Position numbers and translations under genes: made by a program. A model generated the notes under the pieces. It worked only from the letters and a program-made list of their open reading frames with translations. It made no database searches and was not told where the DNA came from. Positions 41,034-49,598 of a stretch of DNA of 64,000 nucleotides are shown here, piece by piece (position 1 is the stretch's first letter; each line of letters opens with the position of its first letter). Source of the stretch: Marinilabilia rubra (GTDB lineage: Bacteria; Bacteroidota; Bacteroidia; Bacteroidales; Marinilabiliaceae); contig NZ_QEWP01000003.1 of NCBI RefSeq assembly GCF_003121985.1, positions 186,001 through 250,000 of the forward strand, given 5' to 3'.

Positions 41034-43667
41034 ATGACCATAAAAAAAATATCAATAATTCTCCTGATCCTCCTGTCCGCTCTCCTGCCGGTTAATTCAC
41101 AAAATGTGAACATTACCAGGCAAGAGAACATCGGTGCTCTGAATCTTAAGAATCATACACCTCTGGAAGAAGGCTTATCCGGATATTTCGGCGGCATTCA
41201 CAACAACCGGCTCATCATTGCCGGGGGTAGTAATTTTGCCAATGGAAAGCCCTGGGAAAACGGAGAAAAGCAGATCTACAACCACATAATTACCGGTACT
41301 GTTTCTGAGAATTCGGTCGACTGGCAGATAAGCCCGACAAAGCTACCGGCTAAGTTGACCGATGGCGCCTCTGTCACTACTCCTGAAGGCGTTGTTTGTT
41401 CGGGCGGTACCGGACCGGAAGGAATTTCTGATAAAGCATTCCTGCTGAATTTCTCTCAGAATGAGATCACCATCCAAAATCTGCCATCGTTGCCTTTTCC
41501 GGTTAAAGGCCATGATATGGCATTAATTGGCAACACGGTGTACCTCACAGGAGGCGAAGCTCCCCATGGTCCTTCACGGAATACACTTTCACTGAACCTC
41601 ACCAACAAATCAGAAGGCTGGCTACAATTGGCAGACATGCCGGAAGCTATTACAGGAATGGTTTTGGAGGCACAAAGCAACGGCAAAGAAACAGCGTTAT
41701 TTGCCATTGGGGGGAGATTAAGAATGCCTGAAGATTCGGTCACTTCTTTCAAGAACTCAGTATTGGTCTACTCTCCCACTCACAATACGTGGACTGAAAA
41801 AGGGAAAATCCGTCCCAAAGGATTTGAACACCCTCTAAATCTTGCCGTGGCTGCAGGAGCACCCGCCGGAGCCTCGCACATCATTGTAGTGGGAGGCGAT
41901 CCCGGCACTCAGTACAACAAAATAGAAGAAGCCATCAACAAAATGGCTCAAAACCCTGATGCTAAAATTCAAAGAGACAGTCTTTGGATCAACCATCCGG
42001 GTTTCAACAGCCACATTCTGGTTTACAATACCATTACCGACAAATGGTTTGCCACTGATCAATGGGAAGGTCCGGCACCAGTCATGGCCAAAATGATTCC
42101 CTGGAACAACCGCTACATCATACCCATGGGTGAGGTAAGTCCCGGCATCCGCACCGCGGAAATCAAGTCGCTGGAAATCGCTTCCGATCCGGTGTTTGGT
42201 TGGATCAACTATCTGGTTTTAGGTCTCTATTTTGCAGGCATGCTTTACCTGGGATTCTATTTCGTAAAGAAAGACGGGGATGTGGATGACTACTTCAAAG
42301 CAGGAGGCCGGATTCCCTGGTGGGCTGCAGGCATAAGTATTTTTGCCACAACGCTGAGTGCCATCACATTTATTTCCATTCCGGCCAAAGCCTATGCTAC
42401 CGACTGGCACATGCTGGTATTTCAGTTTTGCATTATTCTGATTGCTCCGTTTGTCATCCGTTATTTTCTGCCATTTTTCAGGCGTTTCAATTTGTCAACG
42501 GCCTATCAGTATCTGGAACTGCGCTTCAACAGCACATTGAAATGGCTGGCCTCTGCCCTTTTCATTCTGTTCATGGTGACAAGAATTGCGGTAGTGCTTT
42601 ATCTTCCCTCACTGGCCCTCAATGCTGTCACTGGATTTGATATCTACCTGTCCATCATTTTGATGGGGGTTGTAACAATCATCTACTGCACTTCAGGCGG
42701 TATTGAAGCCGTTGTATGGGGAGATGTTATTCAGGGTATAATTCTGATGGGAGGAGCAGTTGTGGCTTTCATATTTATGATCACCGGCATAGACGGAGGC
42801 ATCTCGGGTTTTACCGAAATTGTCATCAGTCATGAAAAAATGCACATCTTCGATTTCAGTCTGGACATCTCAAAGCCTGTCTTTTGGGTTGTATTGATTG
42901 GCGGCCTGGCCAACACTCTCATTCTTTATACCAGTGACCAATCCGTTGTCCAACGCTACATGACCACCAAAGATGAGAAATCCACAGGCAGAAGTATCTG
43001 GCTCAACGGGATCATCAGCATCCCTGTTTCTATTACCTTTTTTCTTTTGGGAACAGGACTTTTTGCCTTCTATTACTCCAATCCGGAGAAACTGGCTGCT
43101 ACGAATCCCAATATTGACTCGGTATTTCCACAATTCATTGTTGGAGAGTTGCCAGCTGGTATGGCAGGCTTGCTGATCTCAGCGATCTTTGCTGCAGCGA
43201 TGTCTACCCTTTCCTCCAATATCAACTCTGTGGCGTCGGTATTTACATCCGACTTTTACATGTCTATTGCTAAAAAAGCCACCCAGAAGAAGAATATGAT
43301 GGTAGCCAGAGTTTCCAGCATTGTGATCGGAATTCTGGGGATAGGCATGGCCCTGGTACTGGCCACCTGGAGCATAGAGTCATTGTGGGATCAGTTTAAT
43401 ACCTTTCTGGGCTTGCTCACAAGCGGAATTGGCGCCCTGTTCCTGATGGGTATTTTTTCCAAACGAATATCACCCCGGGCAGCACTTGGTGGTTTAATAG
43501 GAGGCTTGGTCACAACGTTATTGGTAAAACAAATGACCGATGTGTCATTCCTTCTCTATGGAGCCATTGGACTCTTGGCAAGTCTGGCCATTGCATTTTT
43601 GTTGAGCTTTATATTCCCAAATAAAAAAGACATTAACCGGCTGACGTATCATACACTGATAAAATAG
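41034..43667 (+). CDS. Sialic-acid mutarotase (cyclically permuted Kelch) fused to sodium:solute symporter
   Basis: An 877-residue two-part protein. After a signal sequence (ends PVNSQ) residues 30-380 form a Kelch propeller (GGIHNNRLIIAGGSNFANGK; DMALIGNTVYLTGGEAPHGP; ALFAIGGRLRMPED) of the NanM-like, cyclically permuted mutarotase type. From about residue 388 a sodium:solute symporter begins (NYLVLGLYFAGMLYLGFYFV, DDYFKAGGRIPWWAAGISIF, then ATTLSAITF, and SGGIEAVVWGDVIQGII) with about 13 membrane helices. The propeller would be periplasmic and convert released alpha-Neu5Ac to the beta anomer at the transporter mouth. Context between nanA and the epimerase supports Neu5Ac as substrate. Both parts are full length and in frame, with no sign of frameshift. 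Confidence 0.92.
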   Translation: MTIKKISIILLILLSALLPVNSQNVNITRQENIGALNLKNHTPLEEGLSGYFGGIHNNRLIIAGGSNFANGKPWENGEKQIYNHIITGTVSENSVDWQISPTKLPAKLTDGASVTTPEGVVCSGGTGPEGISDKAFLLNFSQNEITIQNLPSLPFPVKGHDMALIGNTVYLTGGEAPHGPSRNTLSLNLTNKSEGWLQLADMPEAITGMVLEAQSNGKETALFAIGGRLRMPEDSVTSFKNSVLVYSPTHNTWTEKGKIRPKGFEHPLNLAVAAGAPAGASHIIVVGGDPGTQYNKIEEAINKMAQNPDAKIQRDSLWINHPGFNSHILVYNTITDKWFATDQWEGPAPVMAKMIPWNNRYIIPMGEVSPGIRTAEIKSLEIASDPVFGWINYLVLGLYFAGMLYLGFYFVKKDGDVDDYFKAGGRIPWWAAGISIFATTLSAITFISIPAKAYATDWHMLVFQFCIILIAPFVIRYFLPFFRRFNLSTAYQYLELRFNSTLKWLASALFILFMVTRIAVVLYLPSLALNAVTGFDIYLSIILMGVVTIIYCTSGGIEAVVWGDVIQGIILMGGAVVAFIFMITGIDGGISGFTEIVISHEKMHIFDFSLDISKPVFWVVLIGGLANTLILYTSDQSVVQRYMTTKDEKSTGRSIWLNGIISIPVSITFFLLGTGLFAFYYSNPEKLAATNPNIDSVFPQFIVGELPAGMAGLLISAIFAAAMSTLSSNINSVASVFTSDFYMSIAKKATQKKNMMVARVSSIVIGILGIGMALVLATWSIESLWDQFNTFLGLLTSGIGALFLMGIFSKRISPRAALGGLIGGLVTTLLVKQMTDVSFLLYGAIGLLASLAIAFLLSFIFPNKKDINRLTYHTLIK

Positions 43668-43724
43668 GATCAATAAACGTGACAAATAAACCACATAAGG
43701 TACAGAAGATTTTAATCATCGCTA

Positions 43725-43743
43725 GTCCCGCATTCATCGGGAC
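43725..43743. repeat. Small perfect hairpin GTCCCG/CGGGAC
   Basis: GTCCCG (43725-43730) pairs with CGGGAC (43738-43743) over a 7-nt loop, 57 bp after the symporter stop. No T run follows. It may be part of the same intergenic repeat cluster as the element at 43798-43883. Confidence 0.35.
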
Positions 43744-43797
43744 GAAACTTATCAGGGCACTTCGAATAAATTGGAAAAGATAATCCCCTGGTTATTT

Positions 43798-43883
43798 GCC
43801 CTTTCAGGGCGAAACTGACCCCATAGTGATTCCTTCCCCCCAAGGCGTTGCCATTGGGCTAGTCTCAAGTGCCCTTACAGGGC
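43798..43883. repeat. Three-hairpin intergenic repeat (GCCCTTTCAGGGC type)
   Basis: Two near-identical palindromes, GCCCTTTCAGGGC (43798-43810) and GCCCTTACAGGGC (43871-43883), flank CCCAAGGCGTTGCCATTGGGC (43839-43859), which also folds on itself. From memory the same arrangement (a GCCCTTTCAGGGC-like end, a CCCAGGGCGTTGCCCTGGGC-like middle, and a second end) is dispersed in many Bacteroidota genomes. It lies 60 bp before the epimerase gene. Confidence 0.65.
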
Positions 43884-43943
43884 GGATTCTTCTGATTTAT
43901 GAAAATAATAAAAGAAATCAGTTACAACCAAAACCGTTAAAAA

Positions 43944-45104
43944 ATGGATTTTAAACAATTAAGCAAACAATATAAAAACGAGTTGTTAGAGAATGTCGTT
44001 CCCTTTTGGTTAAGCCAATCTCAGGATCATGAATTTGGGGGCTATTTCACCTGTCTCGACCGGGAAGGGAAAGTCTATGACACCGACAAATTCATCTGGC
44101 TTCAGGCACGGGAAGTATGGCTTTTTTCAATGCTTTACAACAAAGTGGAGCAGAAAAAAGAGTGGCTTGAGTGTGCCCGTCAGGGAGGAGAATTCCTAAA
44201 AGAATACGGACACGACGGAAATTACAACTGGTATTTCAGCTTTACCCGCGAAGGTCAACCACTTATTCAGCCCTACAACATCTTTTCGTACACTTTTGCT
44301 GCCATGGCCTTTGCCCAACTGGGTCTGGCCACCGGTAATGATGAGTATTCGGCCATTGCCAAACACACCTACGACCGTATAATTGAGAAACAGGACAATC
44401 CCAAAGGTCGATACAACAAGGCAGTTCCTGGAACACGAGAGCTCAAAAACTTTGCACTGCCCATGATCATGTGCAACCTCAACCTTGAGATGGAGCATAT
44501 TCTGGGTCATGAATATGTGGAGCAATCGGGCACCAAACTCATCAATGAGGTAATGAATACTTTTTACAGGCCTGAACTGGGGCTTATAGTAGAAAATGTC
44601 AATGCAGATGGCAGCTTCTCAGACACCTTTGACGGACGGCTGCTCAATCCGGGACATGCCATAGAGGCCATGTGGTTTATCATGGATCTGGCTGAAAGAA
44701 TGAACAAAAAAGACATTATTCAGAAGGCTCATCAAATCACGCTTCAAACTCTCGAGCAAGGGTGGGATAAGGAACATGGCGGTATCTTCTACTTTATGGA
44801 TGCAAAAAACCACCCTCCCCAGCAGTTGGAATGGGACCAAAAACTCTGGTGGGTGCATCTGGAAACGCTCATCTCACTGCTGAAGAGTTACCGTCTGACA
44901 GGTTCACAGGAAAGTCTGGATTGGTTTGAGAAAGTCCACCAATACACCTGGACGCATTTTAAAGATGCCCAATTCCCGGAGTGGTTTGGCTACCTCAACC
45001 GTCAGGGAGAAGTTTCCCTGAACCTGAAAGGAGGAAAATGGAAAGGATGCTTTCATGTGCCAAGGGGGTTATATCAATGTTGGAAGGAGTTGGAAAAGTT
45101 TTAG
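43944..45104 (+). CDS. nanE: AGE-family N-acylglucosamine 2-epimerase
   Basis: A 386-residue cytosolic alpha/alpha-barrel protein of the renin-binding-protein type. FGGYFTCLDREGKVYDTDKF, WLQAREVWLFSML, LLNPGHAIEAMWF and LWWVHLE contain the conserved Arg and His residues of the active site. It converts ManNAc, the product of NanA, to GlcNAc. In Bacteroidota this AGE-type enzyme replaces the enteric ManNAc-6-phosphate route. It closes PUL 2, with a rho-independent terminator 35 bp downstream. Confidence 0.92.
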   Translation: MDFKQLSKQYKNELLENVVPFWLSQSQDHEFGGYFTCLDREGKVYDTDKFIWLQAREVWLFSMLYNKVEQKKEWLECARQGGEFLKEYGHDGNYNWYFSFTREGQPLIQPYNIFSYTFAAMAFAQLGLATGNDEYSAIAKHTYDRIIEKQDNPKGRYNKAVPGTRELKNFALPMIMCNLNLEMEHILGHEYVEQSGTKLINEVMNTFYRPELGLIVENVNADGSFSDTFDGRLLNPGHAIEAMWFIMDLAERMNKKDIIQKAHQITLQTLEQGWDKEHGGIFYFMDAKNHPPQQLEWDQKLWWVHLETLISLLKSYRLTGSQESLDWFEKVHQYTWTHFKDAQFPEWFGYLNRQGEVSLNLKGGKWKGCFHVPRGLYQCWKELEKF

Positions 45105-45138
45105 AAATATAAAAACCGCACTATAGGTTTACCTTTGC

Positions 45139-45177
45139 CGGGGGCTTTGGTTCAAAACATCAAAAGCCCCCTTTTTT
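45139..45177 (+). terminator. Rho-independent terminator after the AGE epimerase
   Basis: GGGGGCTTTG pairs with CAAAAGCCCCC (one bulge) around a short loop and is followed by six T residues. It lies 35 bp after the epimerase stop and ends the plus-strand PUL 2 transcript ahead of the convergent GH110 gene. Confidence 0.85.
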
Positions 45178-45420
45178 CTTCCCCTAAACTTTAGTAATGA
45201 CAGGACAAGTAATTCAAAATCCCGCCAGCTGAGGGCAATCATCAATATTAAAGCACCATTGATCACGTTTTCTGAACACTCCCCACTTTTCAGTATGCTC
45301 CCCTCCCCGTCATACCTGATTCGTAACAGCTCCGTACCAGGGTCGCGTCTGATTTGTTTTCCAGACACAACAAACCCATTCTAAAGTCTGCTTAAATTCA
45401 ATTATAATCGAATTTAATTA

Positions 45421-45459
45421 GACTTTAATACGACTTTACTATGACTTTAAATTGACTTT
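45421..45459 (+). repeat. Four GACTTT units at exact 11-bp spacing
   Basis: GACTTT starts at 45421, 45432, 45443 and 45454, each followed by a short variable AT-rich spacer, giving an 11-bp period close to one helical turn. This lies between two convergent genes, so a promoter role is not obvious. Confidence 0.55.
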
Positions 45460-45527
45460 GTAGTGAGGGTGCCACGACTCTGTCACGAATCAGGTACGAA
45501 CCAGGTTTGGATAATTTAGAGTCAAAG

Positions 45528-47387
45528 CTACTCATTGCCCGTCAGGCGAAGCGCTTCTTCTCCTGACAACTCTACCCGGATATCTTCTTCAGGATTGAGC
45601 CCCTCTTCAAACTCATTACCTTCAATAAGGACATTATTGACTTTCTCGAAAAAGAACAGGTGTTCATTCCAGTGAAAAGGCTCAAAGTCGTTGTTATAGG
45701 TAATGGTGTTGTTCCTAAACTCCAGTCCATCGGTAGATTTGGCATACAACACGGGCCTGTCAAACATTTCAAAAGTGTTATTTTCTATGACAATGCCAGA
45801 GTGAAAGAACTTTTCCTGATCCTTAAGATTGGGAATTTCAGGATAAATAGAAATTACCGCATTCGTAAACTGATAATTGGCAGTGAGAGAATTTACAAAT
45901 CTGTTGTTCCTGATTACAACTTCAGTGCAGGCCCCGGTCTCGTACCAACCATTGCAATCGCCACAAAGCAAAATGGCTGTACCATGTGTATGGTCAAAAA
46001 GATTGTTTTCGCACACGACCTTTTTGGGCGTACTGAATAAAGTGCCCCTTGCCCGGTTATTACGTATCGTATTATCGGAAAACACGACCTCCGGAGTCCA
46101 GGTAAGATTCTCAACCCCAAATTCACCTTCTCCGGAAATCTCCCGGGGTAAAACATCATTAAATTCTATCTCAAATTTTTTGGCTCCAAAATAAGTAGGG
46201 CGATCAAGGGCCTTAATTGCTTTAATAGTATTTATATGGTGGGCCACCAACTCCATCTTTTCGGATTCCACAAACTGAACGCTGTCACCCGGCTCTCCCC
46301 ATTTAAAACCCCAGGCCTGGGGATGCATATAACGGACATGCAGCTTTTTATCTCCCAATCTCTTTAATACCTTTAAATATGTACCGTGTACATTTATCGC
46401 ATCATCTGCCATGCCTTCATAAAGTCCGTTTTTTGAAACGATGGTTCCTTTGCATGCTGAAAAATGAGTGGCATCGGCCTGAGTCGTGAAATATCTCGGA
46501 TCATCTTCTCCTTTCAGACAAACATTAAACCCATCCAGTGTGATGTTTTCACTCATCTGTGCCAGCAGCCCCATCCCTTCTGCGTAATGGACCGTCACAT
46601 TTTCAAGAACACTGTTTTTACTCTCATTCAGAAATATTCCCGGTGTAGGACGCTCATAGGTGCGCAATACAAATCTTTCTCCGGGAGTTGTATATTTTAC
46701 TTGTCCCCATCCCTTTAACATAAAAGTATCAGGAGCTAGTTCCGTCACCGATTCTGGATTAAAGCTTACGTCTCCACGCATATAAGTCAATCGCTTGTCC
46801 TCTCTGAAAGCCATCGAAGTGAATGGATGATATTCATAGCCTTCTCCCAGCACCACTAGCTTATGGTTATCCACCCGGTAATTTCCTCCGGGATAAATAG
46901 AAGCCTTAATCTCATCATTCTCCTGATTTACCTCCAGTATCTCGAGCTGTCTTAATGCTGGTATTTCAAAGTCAACTGAAAAGTTCCTCAACGTAATGTT
47001 TTCGCAATCCGATAAAGCAAAAGGAATCATCCTCCCGTGAAAGACAAATGCAGAGCCCTGCCCGTCAATTGTCACATTCTTTAGATCTTCCAGAGCAAAG
47101 GCAACTTTTTTGGGGTTCACCTGGTCATGGTTAGAAATATAATATTCCCGAACAAAGGCACTGTCTACATAAAAATCATATCTTTCTTCAGAAAACGTAA
47201 TGGTGACCCTCTCTTCACTATTTTTGGTCTTAAGGTAATCGATAAGCTTCCTGACAGCAACTGAGGCATTTCCATTTTGTTCCGAATGGTTGTAGAACTT
47301 ATCAAAAGAGATGGTTGACTGTTTTTGACGACAACCTGATCCAGCTGCAGCAAACAGGAGGACAAAAAGAAGATGAATTGCTTTCAT
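45528..47387 (-). CDS. GH110 alpha-1,3-galactosidase-like lipoprotein
   Basis: A 619-residue lipoprotein (GSGC) with a right-handed parallel beta-helix. TTQADATHFSACKGTIVSKN and then GMADDAINVHGTYLKVL (about residues 325-335, with a paired Asp) match the GlaA/GlaB signature of GH110 as I recall it. The later NNRARGTLFSTPKKV and FVNSLTANYQFTNAVISIYP fit too. GH110 enzymes remove alpha-1,3-linked galactose from blood-group B and related linear structures. It is transcribed opposite to the surrounding operons and convergent with PUL 2, with its own -7 box, so it is probably a single-gene unit serving the same glycan. Confidence 0.88.
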   Translation of the reverse strand: MKAIHLLFVLLFAAAGSGCRQKQSTISFDKFYNHSEQNGNASVAVRKLIDYLKTKNSEERVTITFSEERYDFYVDSAFVREYYISNHDQVNPKKVAFALEDLKNVTIDGQGSAFVFHGRMIPFALSDCENITLRNFSVDFEIPALRQLEILEVNQENDEIKASIYPGGNYRVDNHKLVVLGEGYEYHPFTSMAFREDKRLTYMRGDVSFNPESVTELAPDTFMLKGWGQVKYTTPGERFVLRTYERPTPGIFLNESKNSVLENVTVHYAEGMGLLAQMSENITLDGFNVCLKGEDDPRYFTTQADATHFSACKGTIVSKNGLYEGMADDAINVHGTYLKVLKRLGDKKLHVRYMHPQAWGFKWGEPGDSVQFVESEKMELVAHHINTIKAIKALDRPTYFGAKKFEIEFNDVLPREISGEGEFGVENLTWTPEVVFSDNTIRNNRARGTLFSTPKKVVCENNLFDHTHGTAILLCGDCNGWYETGACTEVVIRNNRFVNSLTANYQFTNAVISIYPEIPNLKDQEKFFHSGIVIENNTFEMFDRPVLYAKSTDGLEFRNNTITYNNDFEPFHWNEHLFFFEKVNNVLIEGNEFEEGLNPEEDIRVELSGEEALRLTGNE

Positions 47388-47769
47388 GAATTTTTCACTT
47401 TATCAAATAAGACTTCCATGAATTTAAAGTCAAAGATACTAATAAAAACAGATCAACTCTAATAAAAACAACAGAAATAAAAGATAATTGACTTACCCGG
47501 CTCCAGCCAGGTTTTCTAACGCGTGTGAGAGGCTCACCAACTCATAATATCCCGCCTATCAAGAAGATGCATTACTTCAAATGAGCCATAGAGGTCTGAT
47601 GGATTTTCAGGTTTATGGTTATTATAAACCGCACCCCACTCTTTTCCCATTTTTTAATAAAAGTCCTGTGTCTTTAAATATTTTTTTGTAATTTTATTCT
47701 CTAAACAAGAGCATTTCTCTTTCTGGCTGTTTTGATTGAGAAACCACCTTTAATGAATAAACACTGACA
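47388..47769. other. Divergent promoter region of GH110 and sulfatase
   Basis: A 382-bp gap. The minus-strand -7 box at 47431-47438 is the only clear signal. The plus side before 47770 is T-rich (around 47680-47700) but lacks an exact TAnnTTTG. No repeat, RNA gene or operator-like palindrome matching the GntR site was found. Confidence 0.45.
47431..47438 (-). promoter_or_regulatory. Possible -7 box of the GH110 gene
   Basis: On the minus strand this reads TATCTTTG, an exact TAnnTTTG match, 44 bp upstream of the GH110 start codon. No TTTG is seen at the expected -33 spacing, so the assignment is tentative. Confidence 0.4.
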
Positions 47770-49230
47770 ATGCAATACGTCAAAATACTGTATGCTGCTG
47801 TTTTGTTCTTAACCGCTTGGTCCTGCTCAGGACAAACGGCCCAACAACCCAATATCGTTTTTATAAGTGTGGACGACTTACGTCCTCAGCTTGGTTGTTA
47901 TGGTTTTGATTACATGAATACACCGAACCTGGATAAATTGGCCAGCCAAAGCACAGTGTTTAAAAACCATTTCACACAGGTCCCTACTTGCGGTGCCTCA
48001 CGTTACTCAATGCTAACGGGGAAATACCCCACGCACCCGTCAGAGCTCCGAAACAATGTCATCGTTGAAAAGATAACCAATCAAAAAAGCTCAAATCAGC
48101 CTGAAACATTCATACATTTACTTAAGAAAAATGGCTACTACACCTCGGGTATTGGCAAAATAAGTCACAGTGCAGACGGATATGTATATGGCTACAATGA
48201 ACCCGTTTCCAAACAACGTGAATTACCTCTGAGCTGGGACACTTTGCAGTTTGACACAGGCCCCTGGGAAACAGGTTGGGACGCATTCTTTGCCTATTCA
48301 GGCGGTCAAAGCAGAACCACCTTGCAAAAGAAAGTAAAACCATACGAAATGGCTTCTGTTCCTGATTCGGGATATCCGGACGGATTAACGGCCAATTTAT
48401 CCATCAAAGAACTAACCCGGTTAAAAAAACTCAACAGGCCCTTTTTTCTGGGTGTCGGATTTCTTAAGCCTCACCTGCCTTTTAATGCCCCATCCCAATA
48501 TTGGAATTTATATCAAAAAAATAACATCCCCCTATCTCCCAACCCAGAAGCACCGGAAAATGTGAATTCAACAGCCTTAACCAATAGTGGTGAATTCAAC
48601 AATGGCTACCAAAAGGCGGAAGAACATCCCTCTGCGGAACATCCGGTAAGCAAAGAATATGCCCGAAGGTTAAGACACGCCTATTTTGCAGCCATAAGTT
48701 ACATCGATGCTCAAATAGGTAAAGTCATCAGCGAACTGGATCGTTTAAACCTAACAGAAAACACTATAATTATAGTATGGGGAGATCATGGCTGGCATTT
48801 GGGGGATCACTCAATCTGGGGGAAGCACACGCTTTTCGAAAGAGCATTGAAAAGTGCGCTGATCATTAAAATGCCGGGAACCAGTAAGTCAGGAAAAATT
48901 GCAGACGGACTGGTTGAAAGCATTGATATATATCCAACCCTCTGCGAACTTTGTAATATTAATCCTCCAGAGGATCTGGATGGAAGTAGTCTGGTACCGC
49001 TGTTAAACGGAAGCACTGCTAAAGAGAAAAAAGCAGCTTTAGGATTTTGGCACAACGGATATACTGTTCGCAACGAAAATTTCCGGTTAATGTATTTCCC
49101 AAAGGAAAAAGAAAATGAATTTGCATTGTTTAATCACCAAAATGATCCCTATGAGACTACCAACATTGCAGATTCTCATCCCGAAATCGTTCAGGAAATG
49201 AAGCTCCTACTTAAACCTTTCAATGAATGA
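47770..49230 (+). CDS. S1 sulfatase, iduronate-2-sulfatase-like, with CGASR motif
   Basis: A 486-residue lipoprotein (TAWSC, Cys19). The maturation motif reads C-G-A-S-R (Cys74) rather than C-x-P-S-R; sulfatase-maturating enzymes accept Pro or Ala at this site, so formylglycine can still form. IVFISVDDLRPQLGCYG and later VWGDHGWHLGDHSIWGKHTL resemble the iduronate-2-sulfatase-like subfamily (S1_7) from memory. It faces away from GH110 and precedes the BNR-4/sulfatase/GH88 genes across a MITE-like element. The natural substrate is not evident. Confidence 0.87.
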   Translation: MQYVKILYAAVLFLTAWSCSGQTAQQPNIVFISVDDLRPQLGCYGFDYMNTPNLDKLASQSTVFKNHFTQVPTCGASRYSMLTGKYPTHPSELRNNVIVEKITNQKSSNQPETFIHLLKKNGYYTSGIGKISHSADGYVYGYNEPVSKQRELPLSWDTLQFDTGPWETGWDAFFAYSGGQSRTTLQKKVKPYEMASVPDSGYPDGLTANLSIKELTRLKKLNRPFFLGVGFLKPHLPFNAPSQYWNLYQKNNIPLSPNPEAPENVNSTALTNSGEFNNGYQKAEEHPSAEHPVSKEYARRLRHAYFAAISYIDAQIGKVISELDRLNLTENTIIIVWGDHGWHLGDHSIWGKHTLFERALKSALIIKMPGTSKSGKIADGLVESIDIYPTLCELCNINPPEDLDGSSLVPLLNGSTAKEKKAALGFWHNGYTVRNENFRLMYFPKEKENEFALFNHQNDPYETTNIADSHPEIVQEMKLLLKPFNE

Positions 49231-49306
49231 GGAAGGCAAACACATAAAGACACAAAAGATTGTTAACCGGAAACCCTCAATAATTAAAGAAAGCCTTTCC
49301 CCATAA

Positions 49307-49544
49307 TTAGAGCCTGCTGAAAAACGCAAATAATATTGAATACTAATTCATTACAGCAATAAAAAATCATTCAGATGCAAGGCTTTTTGACGCAACATAC
49401 AAAAAACCTTGCACTTAAGACAGAAAAATTTGCTAGTCAAAACGACAAAATTTACTTCACCGACAAAATCTCGAAGTATTCCAATACATCTTCGATTTGT
49501 CGGCTTGTAAATTATGCCCTTTTGACTTTTTCAGCGGGCCCTAA
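49307..49544. mobile_element. MITE-like element with about 20-bp terminal inverted repeats
   Basis: The left end TTAGAGCCTGCTGAAAAACG (49307-49326) and the right end (49525-49544; GCGGGCCCTAA at the edge) are near-perfect inverted copies. Inside are two further hairpins: GCAAGGCTTTTTG with CAAAAAACCTTGC (49377-49412) and CGACAAAATCTCGAAG with CTTCGATTTGTCG (49461-49502). There is no coding capacity. It fills most of the 368-bp gap between the sulfatase and the BNR-4 gene; the remainder shows nothing recognisable. A clear target-site duplication could not be defined. Confidence 0.65.
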
Positions 49545-49598
49545 GTAAAAACTCAAACACAAAGCAAGAATAATTCGTAGTCATATAAATCATCCCCA

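Larger units (their letters stand above)
45105..45527. other. Convergent intergenic region with 11-bp phased repeats
   Basis: The 423-bp gap holds the terminator above, then an 11-bp inverted pair ACCTGATTCGT (45314-45324) and ACGAATCAGGT (45485-45495) that encloses an AT-rich stretch with four phased GACTTT units. It may be a decayed mobile element. No coding frame with protein-like composition was found. Confidence 0.45.
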
